Assembly: GCA_001632435.1 (NCBI GenBank)
Contig: KV424014.1
Span: 26,247-90,246, forward strand
From: Calocera cornea HHB12733
Taxonomy: Eukaryota > Basidiomycota > Dacrymycetes > Dacrymycetales > Dacrymycetaceae
Reading direction: 5' to 3'
Length of the DNA stretch: 64,000 nucleotides
Shown: piece by piece, positions 1 through 10,393 of the stretch
Layout of the letters: each line of letters begins with the position of its first letter
Numbering within the stretch: the stretch's first letter is position 1
Made by a program: the position numbers and the translations under genes
The notes under the pieces: model-generated
Seen by the model: only the letters and a program-made list of their open reading frames with translations
Database searches by the model: none
What the model was told of the DNA's origin: nothing

Positions 1-697
1 CGGGTCGGGAGGCGGAGGGGGTGAGAAGGGACAGAGGAAGGAAGGGAGGGTGACAAGGGAGAAGGGAGGGAAGAAAAGGCACGGGGCGGCCGGTGGGCGC
101 GGGCCTCGTCGTACGAGAGCACCGGCGTGCACAGGCCGGCCAGGGGCGCATTCCCGCCACGTGCCGCCGCGCTCGGAATGCGTTTGGAATGCAATGGAAA
201 TGGAAATGGAATGGAATGCATCTCCCGCTATTCATCCTCTGATCCGACCCGCGCGAGCAATGCCTCTCTCTGCCTCGCATGCACCAACGTTACATCCACA
301 TCCCGCCCCTGTCCAGGCTTGGGACGCGTCGCGTGCCTGCCGTGCATGGTATGGCATGGCATGGCATGGCATGATGTGGCCCAGCCCATACAGTACTGCG
401 GCAAGAGGGGACCAGGCGGACTGGGCTCAAACAACGTACAATAGCGCTCCTCCTGACCGCGGGGGCGCCACAGGGCGTCCCCTTCCCCCTCCTGCCCAGC
501 CGCCTGCTCCTTCGCCCGTGCCGGGATGCCGAACCCCCTAGGGTGACATGAGCCAGGGCCCACAGGTGCTGTACGCTCGCGGTGCACCCTCTGCAGCTGC
601 ATCGGCATCGGCATCAGTCTCTGCAGCATCTTACGTCGCTGGCACAGCTCGCACATCTCGCACACCTGGCACATCAGCAGCACACAGATCACGCAGG
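1..697. other. Upstream region of the aminotransferase gene
   Basis: No convincing gene. The open frames here are GC-driven and lack family resemblance. It contains four perfect ATGGC units at 351-370. It presumably holds the promoter of the aminotransferase gene that starts at 698. Confidence 0.5.
351..370. repeat. Short ATGGC pentanucleotide repeat
   Basis: Four perfect tandem copies of ATGGC, with imperfect ATGGT/CATGG flanks from about 345 to 373. A simple microsatellite in noncoding DNA. Confidence 0.9.
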
Positions 698-2325
698 ATG
701 GCCACCGCCGCCCCGCCCAGAGCGGGCTTCAGGCTCAGCAAAGACGTCGAGGGCGCTGCGACCCCCGCGTACGTCGCACGCCCGGAGCCCGGAGAGTGCG
801 CAGGAGCAGGCGCTGACGCACGCCCAGGATCCCCGTCGCCCGCCGCTGGATAGAGCGCTACGCCGCTTCCGGGCGGGCGGGCGCGCAGCCGCTCATCGAC
901 GTCTCCCAAGGCGTCCCGGGCACCGCGCCGCCCCCCACGCTCCTGCACGCCCTCGCCGCCGCCTCCCTCCTCCCCTCCTCCGCGAAATACGGGCCGATCG
1001 CGGGCGACCCCGCCCTCCGCCACCGCCTCGCCAGCGAGATGCAGCGGCTGTACCCCGGCGCCGACCTGCGCGCCGAGGACGTCGCCCTCTCCGCCGGCGC
1101 CAACCTCGCCTTCGCCAGCGTCGTCATGTCCGTGTGCGACCCGGGCGACGAGGTCATCATCGCCGTGCCATGGTACTTCAACCAGGAGTACGTCTTCTAC
1201 CTCCTTCCTTCTTCCCTCCCTCCCTCCGTCCTGAGGCAAAGCTGACAGACGCAGGCAGGTGCTCGCCATGCGCGGGGTGACCCCCGTCCCCCTCCGCACG
1301 CGTTCGGAGGACGGCTTCGTCCCCCGTGTCGAGGATGCCGAGGCGCTCATCACGCGGCGGACGAAGGCGGTCACGCTCGTGTCGCCGAACAACCCCGTGT
1401 GCCCGTTCCCTTGCTGCGACAGAGACGCATGGCTGAGACTGTATCATGCATGTGGGCAGACAGGCGCCATCTACCCCCCGGCCCTCCTCGCCCACTTCGC
1501 CCTCCTCGCAAAGCGCCACAGCATCGCCCTGATAATCGACGAAACGTACAGGGACTTCCTCGGCTCCTCCCCGCACACCCTCTTCACCCGCTCCCTCACC
1601 CCGTCCCTCCCCACCACCACCACCGCCGCTCGCCCCGCGCTCGCCGACCCAGAACTCGCCAGTGCAGCGCAGGACTGGGACTGGCGCAGGCACGTCATAA
1701 GCTTGTACAGCTTCTCGAAGAGCTACGCTGTGCCCGGCCATCGGCTGGGCGCGATCGTCTGCGGGGAGGAGGTGATGCGGCAGGTTGAGAAGGTGCTGGA
1801 CTGCCTGCAGGTGCGTCCCACCGCATCCTGGCTCTGCTCCACAGCCGGGACTGGCCTGCGAGTGAGTGGATTGGATCGAGGTGCTGACCGGCTCCCTGCC
1901 AGATCTGCCCACCCCGGGCGATCCAGCTCGCGCTCGTCGACCAAATCCCCGCCATGCGGCCGTTCGTCGCCTCCCAAGCGTCGGCCCTCTCCGCGCGGCA
2001 CAGCGCGCTCAAGGCCGCTCTCCCGCCGCGCTGGAAGCTCGCCGCCCAGGGCGGCTTCTTCGCCTACGTGCACCACCCCTTCCCCCGCCGCTCCTCGTAC
2101 GAGGTGTGCGAGCGCCTCGCCCTCGACCTCGGCGTCGCCGGGCTCCCCGGCACGTTCTTTCAGCCGCCAGAGGCCCACCCGTTCTGGGCAGGCGTCGACG
2201 CGGCTAGGGAGGAGGATCGCTGGCTCAGGATTGGCGTCGCTAATGTGGGCGTGGAGGAGATTCGCGTGCTGGGGGCACGGCTGAGGGAGGCGGAGGAGAG
2301 GTGGGGGTGGGAGATGGACGAGTAG
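698..2325 (+). CDS. PLP-dependent aminotransferase, class I/II
   Basis: Fold-type I, PLP-dependent enzyme expected to transfer an amino group between an amino acid and a 2-oxo acid; the substrate cannot be told. Spliced model: 698-768, 828-1187, 1255-1396, 1460-1810, 1903-2325, giving 448 aa. Family marks seen: SPNNPTG around residue 190 (cofactor/substrate loop, rejoined exactly by an intron), IIDETY (Asp218, the PLP ring-nitrogen ligand, and Tyr221), and YSFSKSYAVPGHRLG with the Schiff-base Lys278. All four introns are 59-92 nt, and the first three carry CTGAC-type branch sites. The ATG at 698 is chosen because it gives an open first exon and a short N-terminus. There is no obvious targeting peptide, so it is probably cytosolic. 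It could be a kynurenine-, alanine- or aromatic-type enzyme; general family confidence is high. Confidence 0.9.
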
Positions 2326-2473
2326 GGTCGGTGAGGGACGAGGGGTTCTATGGGGTTATGGGATGCCTATTGAAACAGTGCATGGTGCTGCATATCGGGT
2401 ACACGGTGCCCAGAGGAAGATGACAGGAAGGAATAGACAGCCAAGGAAATGAATCGAAGCATCGCCAGCGCGC

Positions 2474-3972
2474 TCAGCTGCACGCACCCTCGTCCGTCCA
2501 CACGCCCGCAGGCCCGCCCTACCGCCACAGGTCAGGCGCTGCCAGCCCAGGAGAGGGAGAAGACGCACGGGGAGATCGTTCTCCGTCCACCACTTGGCCG
2601 TCCACAGATCGCCGTTGTACGTGACCTCGTCGCCGCCGACGTACGCGACCCCGCTCGTCCACGCCGCGATGCCGCCGCACATCCCGCCCGACGCCGTCGA
2701 CGTCGGCATCGCGCTCGCCGCCGTCGTCGTCGCCGGCGGGGGCGGGGGGGGGGGGGGGGAGCCGCTCACCGGCCAGCTGTCCGCCCGCACCGCCTCGATC
2801 CACGGCGACGCCGCGTCCGGGTACTCCCACGTCATGACCCCGCCTGACCAGCCCATGCCCTGCGCCTGCTGCACGCACCCGGCCAGTGTGGCCGTGTCCA
2901 TGAACCCGTTGGACGCGTCGGCCGTGTTGGCGGGTTTCTGCACAGGGGGTCAACGGAGCTGGTACGGAGATGTGAGAGCTCGCTTGCCCCGATGATCAGC
3001 TTATTCAGGGGCACACCGCCGTTGGAGTTGATCTGGAACAACGCCGAGTTCGGCCACGTGCTGCTCGATTCCGTCAGCAGGCCCGTGCACGTCGTGTATT
3101 CCGAGGTTCCCTACGCGCCTCAATCAGCTGAAGCACCGCTATGGCTGTAACCTCAACTCACTTGATTGTAGAACTGGACGTTGTACCAGTCGATGAGACT
3201 GCCGACATTTTGGTTCACCGTGACGTAGGCGCCGCTCGCATACTTGGTGGTGCCACAGAACCATGGTGCCACAGCTGCGGATGCTCAGCTCGGTCCGGAA
3301 ATCCCTCCAGGGCCGCACTTACGCGCATGGGTGATGAGGTACTGCCCGGAAGGGAGTTGTGCCCGGAGCGCTTGCGTAAAGGTCGTGAGCCATGTCTCCG
3401 CTGTGCCATCAGCAAGGTTCATGGCGGTAAAGTCCTCGTAGTCGACATCGACACCTGTCGGCACGTGAGTGTGCGCGCTGTAGCACATGGATGAAACTTG
3501 CCATCGAGACCATACTCTATGACCCAAGCAGCGATGTTGTTGGCAGTGGTCGTCGGGTCGTCACCACTAGAAGTAGGTGTGTCGGTCGAGCCAAAGGCAG
3601 AGACCATCAACTTGATCCCGGCAGCCGCGTACTCCGACTTGATGGTGCTGCGGGTGGCCGCATCCAGTTCTTCCCAGTTCTGCGCCTGGTCCACAGCGCC
3701 AGAGGCCATCAGGAAGGACAGGATGAAGACATTGAATCCCTGCGCATGGATAAGACCAAGGAATATATGGCATGAGACAGTCGACTGACATAGATGTCCT
3801 GCACAGACGGTGCAGCCCCCGTCACCCACTTGTCGCTATACGCCGCAAACCACGGCGGCCCAGTGGACTGCCTCCGGGCCAAGGTCGGGGCGAGCCCGGT
3901 TACGGGGATACCATGGACAGGCGCAAGGGCGGCACCAAGGAGGAGACTAAGTGCGAGGGCGGCGGAGAGCAT
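2474..3972 (-). CDS. Secreted GH18 chitinase with C-terminal chitin-binding module
   Basis: Endo-type chitinase of glycoside hydrolase family 18, predicted to be secreted and to act on chitin by substrate-assisted catalysis. Exons in transcript order: 3972-3790, 3739-3502, 3454-3323, 3274-3162, 3110-2988, 2937-2569, 2518-2474, giving 400 aa. Residues 1-21 form a signal peptide (MLSAALALSLLLGAALAPVHG). The catalytic DxxDxDxE motif reads DGVDVDYE and ends at Glu147. THAPVAPWF and a WEY segment are typical of fungal GH18. A polyproline/Thr-Ser linker is followed by a Trp-rich CBM5/12-like module ending CS. Two introns (3455-3501 and 2938-2987) have GC donors. The start at 3972 is preferred over 4035 because it begins the signal peptide and leaves room after the TATA box at 4051-4056. 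Confidence 0.93.
2744..2759. repeat. Poly-G run inside the chitinase linker
   Basis: Sixteen consecutive G on the + strand, read as a proline run on the minus strand in the chitinase linker. Such runs are prone to length error in sequencing and to slippage, which would shift the frame of the chitin-binding module. Confidence 0.9.
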
Positions 3973-4050
3973 GGTAATGCACCGTTGGAATGGGGTTGCC
4001 AGCGACCGACCAGGGGTGTCTGTAGTACCACGCATATAGGAGACTTGGCA

Positions 4051-4056
4051 TTTATA
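4051..4056 (-). promoter_or_regulatory. TATA box of the chitinase gene
   Basis: TATAAA on the minus strand, about 80 nt before the chosen ATG at 3972 and only about 16 nt before the alternative ATG at 4035. The spacing argues for the downstream start. Confidence 0.55.
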
Positions 4057-4059
4057 CCC

Positions 4060-5590
4060 CGCCTGCTTCTCCTATTCCTGGCTCAGAGGGGCAGGCTGAC
4101 ATGGACGTGTTGGGCGACCGCACATCGGCCCATGCCAGACATGCTGGCCGATGTTGTCGGTCCGTATGGCCAAACATTTGCCGATGAATGCGCCGACTCT
4201 CGAAAGCGTGGTGGCCAACGCCCCAGAAGGGTTCTATGCCGTCGTGATAAGAGAAAGTCGCGCCCGGGCTCGTCGCTTCACCACCATAATCGGCCGCGTG
4301 TTGCGATTTCGATGGCGGAGTTTCCCAGATATAGCTAGACCGGATTCGAGCCGATCGACTCGAACGCACCCTCAAACGTTTGCGGAGCGTGGGCGCTTCA
4401 CGACGCACATAATGTGTGCTGAAGGAGCCGAGAAAAGAGCGAGAGTTCCGTTTCAGACGGCATAGCAGTTTTCCATGCAGAACGGCCAACGAAACACGCA
4501 AACCGGCGGCGTCGTATGCTAGCAAGTCCAGAGACTGGGTAAAGTACCCATCGTAAGATCAGAGCAGGTGTGATACTGGCGCAGCGACAGCGAGCAAGTA
4601 GCATCACGGCATACTGCCAGACTGAGCCATACGTTGTCCCCAGACCTGTTATCTAACGCACGGGGCGACGAGCGATGCTGGCCATGCAGTCAGAACGGCA
4701 GAAGTACTCGCATCGCGGGTATGGTTCTTCTTCGCAGGATTGAGCTCTAGAATGGGTTCTCAGAGATAAGGGCGTCGCGCAAAGCGAGCGCTACGAAGAG
4801 AGGGGCGAAAAGGGGCGGGTAATGTTGTAGCATACATACTGCTTCCGCGCATGTTGGTAAATCCTCGCTGCCGCACTGCGCTCGTGTTCCTCGCGCGACA
4901 CAGAAGGAAGACGAAGTCATGGTCGTTCTTCCGGCGCCAAATTGATTTGGAAGTCCACGTAGCAAAAGCTGTAGTGGTTAAAGAAACTGGAAGCAGAGAT
5001 CAAGCGAGTATGTCGTCGACGTGTCCGAGGATGGTCGCGACACGCTGCGCCTCACGTGCACGTGCCGAGGGTCTCGCATGTTGTGATTTTGAGGAGCGCG
5101 TGGCGCCTATCTGGGTTCTCGTGCCCTTCGACCTGTTGTCTGATTCTGAGCATGCTGGGCGATCTTGCAGCAGCTCGATGTGGAAAGCTGCAATGGATTG
5201 GCACTTGTGGAGAGCGAGGTGAAGTTCAGGCCGTGTCACATGCCGCCCTTCAGAAGCTGTTGGAAGAACGGCGCTATCAGAACCTCTGGAACGCGATAAA
5301 GGTTGACGGCGTGTGGGCGAGTTGCTCCTGAGCTAGCTGACTGGACTAACTTGGTATCTGCACATACATCTTGTACGAATCTTGGCCTCGAGGATGATTT
5401 CCGTCTGGATTGGCGACTTCAGCATTGGCCCTTCAAGTATTTTGGGACATGTCTCACCGTCAGGGGTTAGGTCGCCAATGCTGAGATAAGTGACTTTCTG
5501 TGCTCGGAACCTCCTAACTCTCTATTATTCCATAGGGTAGCTTTGGTAGTCGTCGCGACGACACCCAGACCAGTCTGTCGAGCTCTGGCC
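4060..5590. other. Intergenic, no gene seen
   Basis: About 1.5 kb with only short open frames and no recognisable domain, RNA gene or repeat. Composition is less GC-rich than the flanking genes. Confidence 0.5.
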
Positions 5591-5599
5591 ATGTGAAAC

Positions 5600-5812
5600 C
5601 AACGCTCGAAATCATATTACGACATAACTTGATTCATTTCTGCTATTTCTCCGGCTTGTAACTGATCTCTTCGTCAGCGTGTCATATAGACGCGTGTCCA
5701 ACGCAACTCACCTGAACACAACCTTGATGTTGTTGCTGTATATCTGTCCCTCTGACGAGATCGTCTCAGCGCCTGCCTCCTTGCTAAATCTGCTGAATAG
5801 CGCGTTAACGGG
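5600..5812 (-). pseudogene. Inverted 3' fragment of the aldose-1-epimerase gene
   Basis: Read on the minus strand, 5812 to about 5711 encodes PVNALFSRFSKEAGAETISS and onward to KVVFR. This closely matches the end of the second exon of the complete gene (7779-7879). The homology continues through the last intron (donor GTGAGTTG, acceptor ATCAG), the last exon (YKPEK stop, ending at 5643) and into the 3' flank to about 5600, where GTCGTAATATG is shared. Nothing homologous is visible above 5812, so only the 3' end was copied or retained. It cannot make a protein alone. It is a truncated, inverted, DNA-level duplication and not a retrocopy, because the intron is kept. Confidence 0.85.
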
Positions 5813-6526
5813 TACGATGCGAGTCGCCAGCAATCGCTCCTCCATTCGCTTACAGTGGCTGAGTACACTACTTACCCACCCCTACCTTGACTCGTGTGCT
5901 GTGCTATCATCGATAGACTCCATAGTCAGACGGTTAAACTTGATTCACCTGATCAGCCACTGGAGCGAACCTCCCGCCACTGTCGGCGATTTAAGCGATT
6001 CCTGCAACTGGTTCGTTGAAATGTCGCGCATATATGTGCCTTTTCTTTCCATAGGCAATCATGAAGATCGAGCCGCGTCAAGCACTAGTTTGGATGATGT
6101 TTGTGAAGCAGGAAGCGGATGAAAGCAGGATTGAGCGGCATGCAATAGCCTGGCATTCGTTGCCTGACACCAGCATCTCTCCCACGTAAGCTGTCAGCCT
6201 TGAGGTGTGATTCTTTGGACCAGCAACGCCTTTCCTTTCATGAAGTGCCCGGGATATCAAGTCATCCAGCGTAGCTCAGCCGAGTAATAGTACTCGTTGA
6301 GGTGACTACCCCACGAACTTACTGTCGCCGGCTTGAGTGCTTGAATACGCAGAGAATGGCATGACCTAATGTGTATTACTGTACGAGGACCCTCACGGCC
6401 ATGAAGACCAATTGGCGGGTCTACCGACGATTGTCCGCACCTCTCACATGCATGACAATGTAGACCGCATACATTCATTGCCCTTCCATACGATCAACTT
6501 GACCATCGTATCCTTGACCTCCCATC
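5813..6526. other. Intergenic between epimerase fragment and epimerase gene
   Basis: No gene seen. The 147-codon frame at 5679-6122 (+) is largely antisense to the epimerase fragment. GCGCATATA occurs at 6026-6034. The last part is the probable promoter of the epimerase gene. Confidence 0.45.
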
Positions 6527-7949
6527 ATGGCCGATACCCCAGCCATTACTCCTGTGACACTGTTCACGTCGGGCATGGCGGTGCCCGCCATCGCTCTGGA
6601 GGTGCTCCCCTACGGGCTGCATGTCACCAAGATCCTCCTCAACGCGAACGGCCGATCCAATGACGTGATAATCAGCCCCTACTCTAACGACGAGTTGGTG
6701 AGGGACAGGAGGATGATGAATCCCATAGTGGGGAGGTATACGAACCGTCTTCCCGTGGGTGTGCACGAAATCGTGAAGGGAGATACGAAGGCAACAGTTT
6801 CGCCGGTCTCCAATTTGAGTACGTCCCTCAACCAGCACCTGCACCAGATTGATACTCAGATATTGAAAGGCATGGTAGGACTACCCCACATTTCCATACA
6901 TGGAGGGAAGGATGGCTTTGATGCGAAGAACTGGACGAGGCTGTCATCGCAGGATACTCGCAACTTCTCAGACTCGGAGAAGATGTTGATCGGGAAATTG
7001 AACGGCGAGAGCGTTGCGATTTTCAGCTACCTGTCGAAGGACGGCGAGGAGGGCTTTCCAGGAAACCTGTATACCGAGGTCCTGTTCGCCGTCTTGCCGA
7101 TCCCGGCCGAGAAGATCCGCGATGGCGAGATCGAGCTCGGCAGCGTCGTTATCGTCTATCGGTCGCGTATCCTGCCCGGCGGGACTGCCATCTCTCCGGT
7201 CAACCTTACGCACCATTGGGGATTCAACTTCTCAGCATCTGTACAGCGCGGGACTGAACCAGATGCGAATGCGCATTGGGTGCGGGTCAATGCCTCAAAG
7301 CGGCTAGAACTCGCGCCCGACACGATGCCAACCGGCAACATAGTGGACAACAAGCCTGACAGCGACTGGGATTGGAAAGCGGGCAAGAAGATCAATGACA
7401 AGCCTTTGGAAAGGTTGGACGGTTATCTTTTCTTCGACCGGCCGCGGACGTTCGTTCAACCGGTACATGTTTCGCTGCAGCAGTGGGAAACCGACAACCT
7501 GCTGGCTGAAGTGCTCGACGACTCTCGGGAGAGCACCGACGTCCCAGTGGAGGTGTATGATGAGGTGTCCGGCGTGCGGGCAAAGTTTGTGACGAATCGT
7601 ACGCTCGTTCTTGCGACGAGCCTCCATCTCCGACTGACGTTGCTCAGAACCGGGCGTTCAGATTTACGGTGGTGAGGGCTTGCGAGGCGCAGGCACCAAG
7701 AAGGCCATACATGGTGGACAGCCCGTCGATGGACAGGGCTACACCGGCCGTCCCGGCGTGTTCCTCGAGTTCCACGAACCCGTCAACGCGCTGTTCAGCA
7801 AATTTGGCAAGGAGCCAGGCGCCGATACAATCTTGTCGGAGGGACAGATATACAACAACTATGTTAAGGTTGCGTTCAGGTGAGTTGAGTTTTGGCGCAT
7901 CTCTTGATCAGACACTGACGAAACGACCAGTTACAAGCCGGAGCAATGA
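6527..7949 (+). CDS. Aldose 1-epimerase (galactose mutarotase family)
   Basis: Predicted to interconvert alpha and beta anomers of a hexose, feeding galactose or glucose metabolism. Exons 6527-7598, 7648-7879, 7931-7949 give 440 aa, longer than the usual 330-380. Family marks: NPIVGRYTNRL, HGGKDGFD (catalytic-His region), NLTHHWGFN and, after splicing, NQPGVQIYGGEG, with FLEFHEPVNA near the C-terminus. The introns are 49 and 51 nt. The long insert between residues about 95 and 120 (STSLNQHLHQ region) is open, but an unrecognised intron or a local annotation error there is possible. There is no signal peptide. A partial inverted copy of the 3' end lies about 0.7 kb upstream. Confidence 0.9.
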
Positions 7950-7985
7950 AGCTAGCCGAAATGAAATCAATGTGTCGTAATATGC

Positions 7986-8690
7986 ATTTCAGCACTGGTG
8001 CACACAGCCAGAGCTCACAGAACTATCGTGCGCCGGCGATTGCGTTTGTCAGTGACGTCGGCACTGTTCCGATGGTGCTGTGAAACGCCGAGATTGCACC
8101 CGAACTAGGCGACGCGCCCTGGCGACGGAGGGAACGGCAGGCATGATGGCGCGTGGGCGGCCGACCTCCCCGATCCTGTTCTAGCCTGCAGCATCAAACA
8201 GACCGCCAAGCGAGAATCAAGACAATCGTCTCCACCCCGGAAGCTTGAGAAAACCGGGAATTCCATCGTACTAGACGTGTTACAAAAAAGGAAGATCAGA
8301 AGCTCGTACAGGAGAGGGGCGCTTGCGTGGGGGCGACATGTGGACAGGGACGCGACGCTTCCGCGCCCCGGCGCGACCGCCGATAACCTGGGCGCTCATT
8401 CCTTCATGTGCCCTCCCACTCTTAAAGGAGATCCGTGCCAAACGGACTTGGCAGGCATCCAAAAGATTCGGCAGTGACCGAGTCGTCCGCCTGCCGCCTT
8501 GACAACCCACCTATTGCTGGTGACGAACCCGACTGGCATGTACCGGGACCTTATCAGCTGCCGTGTGCCATTCACCCTGGGCCCTGACCGTGCCTTCCTT
8601 TGGAAATTCCAGAGTACAGGCACCATCGACCATCATACATTGCCACGCCGTCACGTTAGAGACAACAACATGGGGGACCCCGAACGGAAC
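7986..8690. other. Intergenic
   Basis: About 0.7 kb with no supported gene between the epimerase and the small secreted protein. Short open frames on both strands show no family resemblance. Confidence 0.45.
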
Positions 8691-8698
8691 AGTAAAAA

Positions 8699-8820
8699 CC
8701 CCGCCGCCTTTTCCATTTGCCCTTCCTCATCCCCTCCCTCTATCCCTCCTTTCGTCCCTTCGTCCACCCTCCCTTCGGTGTTTAGACCCTCCCCCTACCC
8801 ACTCTTTACAAGCACTTCAG
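8699..8820 (+). promoter_or_regulatory. CT-rich promoter tract
   Basis: About 100 nt dominated by C and T (clusters of CCCTCC, CCTTCC) directly before the ATG at 8825. CT tracts before the transcription start are common in highly expressed fungal genes. No clear TATA box is seen in this tract. Confidence 0.5.
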
Positions 8821-8824
8821 CACA

Positions 8825-9690
8825 ATGAAGATTTCCGCTCTTTCCGTCCTTGTTTCCGCCGTTCTCCTGGCCACCACCGGTGAAGCCGCCCACCTTAAGC
8901 AGGTAAATGTCTACCCGTCTCTTCGGAGGCCCACACGCTCACGCTTGAGAAGGCCAAGGCGAGGGACATCGCCGCCCACGAGAAGTTCGCCGACATCGTC
9001 GCCCGCGCTCCCCCCACCATCTCCGATGGCGTCTGCATATGCCCAGATAATACGCCATGCCGTACTGGCTGTGGCTCCGACTGCGGTGGCTCGCGCCAGA
9101 GGCGCTCGGCCGAACCTCGTGATCTTTTCTGGATCGCACCTTCTGAGTTCTCTGGCGAGATCTACTCCGCGAAGGTCATCGCGGAACTGATAAAGGGCGA
9201 TGGTGTCTTCGTCCACGGCAACGGCTCCACCGTCGTCGACTGGGAGTACAAGACCAACTCCGAGGCGAACCGCATTGCGTTCTGGAAGAACAAGCGTTCC
9301 GGCCCCGGAATGATGGAGCGCATCAAGCGCGGTTTCATCAGCTTCACCGCTCCTTACCTGTGCGTGACCCCCTTCGGCATGAGCGTCGTATGAGACGCTG
9401 ACATGTGCTGTAGTGCCAAGACCATCGCCGTTTACTTCGACGACCCCGACAAAGTTTTCCTTCTGTCGGAGAACTCCGGTGTCGCGAACAAGGACATCAT
9501 CCGCATGGCCAATGCGCTCCTCGAGGACAAGGAAGCCAAGGACTTCATGATCTGGCACCACGTGTAAGCTTTCTCATTTGATCGATTCGCTCCGAGCTGA
9601 CGAGACTCTTCCAGCATCGACCGCCACACCATGGAGACCGTCGTCTCCACCTTGTGCCCTCGCCTCGGCCCCATGTACTGCGAGAACTAA
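8825..9690 (+). CDS. Small secreted protein, family not recognised
   Basis: Exons 8825-8902, 8950-9359, 9414-9563, 9615-9690 give 237 aa. Residues 1-21 are a clear signal peptide (MKISALSVLVSAVLLATTGEA). They are followed by a charged KAKARD stretch that could be a propeptide. A Cys cluster (CICPDNTPCRTGCGSDC) follows, then a globular part with LFWIAPSEFSGEIYSAKVI and AVYFDDPDKVFLLSENSG, and two more Cys near the C-terminus (STLCPRLGPMYCEN). The first intron acceptor (TTGAG) is weak; the others are standard. The strong CT-rich promoter suggests good expression. I do not recognise the domain. It is probably an extracellular or cell-wall protein; an effector or enzyme role is not shown. Confidence 0.78.
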
Positions 9691-10393
9691 GCGGCTCACC
9701 TCCACCATTTCTTTTCGGGTCTTTCGTAAACCAGCTTGTTCGTGCACCCTTGGCCTTTCCTCTCACCTTCCTTGCTCGCGCCACTCTTTCCGCTGAGCAG
9801 GAAGGCGACGAGTCGGCTGTATACCCCTGCGCATTCCGCGAGCCTTCGTTTCCTCTTTACATCACTGTTCCATGATCTACGATCTACACGGTTGAAGCAC
9901 TTGGGTGTGTTCTGTGTCTGTCTGACGTCTACACCTCCCATTCCACCGGAGGGAGGACCACAGGGGATCGGATCTCATTGTAGTAATCCTTCAATTAACC
10001 TACCACGTTGTTGTTGTTAAAATGCCGCTCTGAATGGATTGTATGATCTGTTTAGAGCATTTCCAGTGTTCTGCCCTGAGGGTCACCGCGAACAGGCAGC
10101 AGGTTGCGGCGACGACGTCCATGGGGGTGCCTCATCGGCCCGCGTTCATGCGCAGCGATAGACGCCGTTGTCGGACCATAAGTGGACCCTGCACTTCTAG
10201 GCCACCATCTTGGCCGTTATGAGTTGAATGATTATACGAACCTGTCCGCATACTGATGCCGCAGGGATGACGACGGCCACCGGCCTTCACAGGACCGCGG
10301 ACCCTTATTGACTTGCCTCCGATTTCAGCAGCGACTTTTTCCGAGTCCCTACTAGTCGTACTCTGTTTGCCTAACCCATCGGCATATCCCACC
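9691..10393. other. Intergenic
   Basis: About 0.7 kb containing the 3' flank of the secreted-protein gene and the TIM54 promoter. No gene or repeat is supported. In-frame ATG codons from 10313 exist before the chosen TIM54 start. Confidence 0.45.

Noticed and set aside
5679..6122. 147-codon + frame
   Set aside because: Its left part is antisense to the epimerase fragment, and the rest has no family signal.
6819..6859. Possible 41-nt intron in the first exon of the epimerase gene (GTACGT to CTCAG)
   Set aside because: Removing it shifts the frame away from SIHGGKDGFDA, while the unspliced frame is open.
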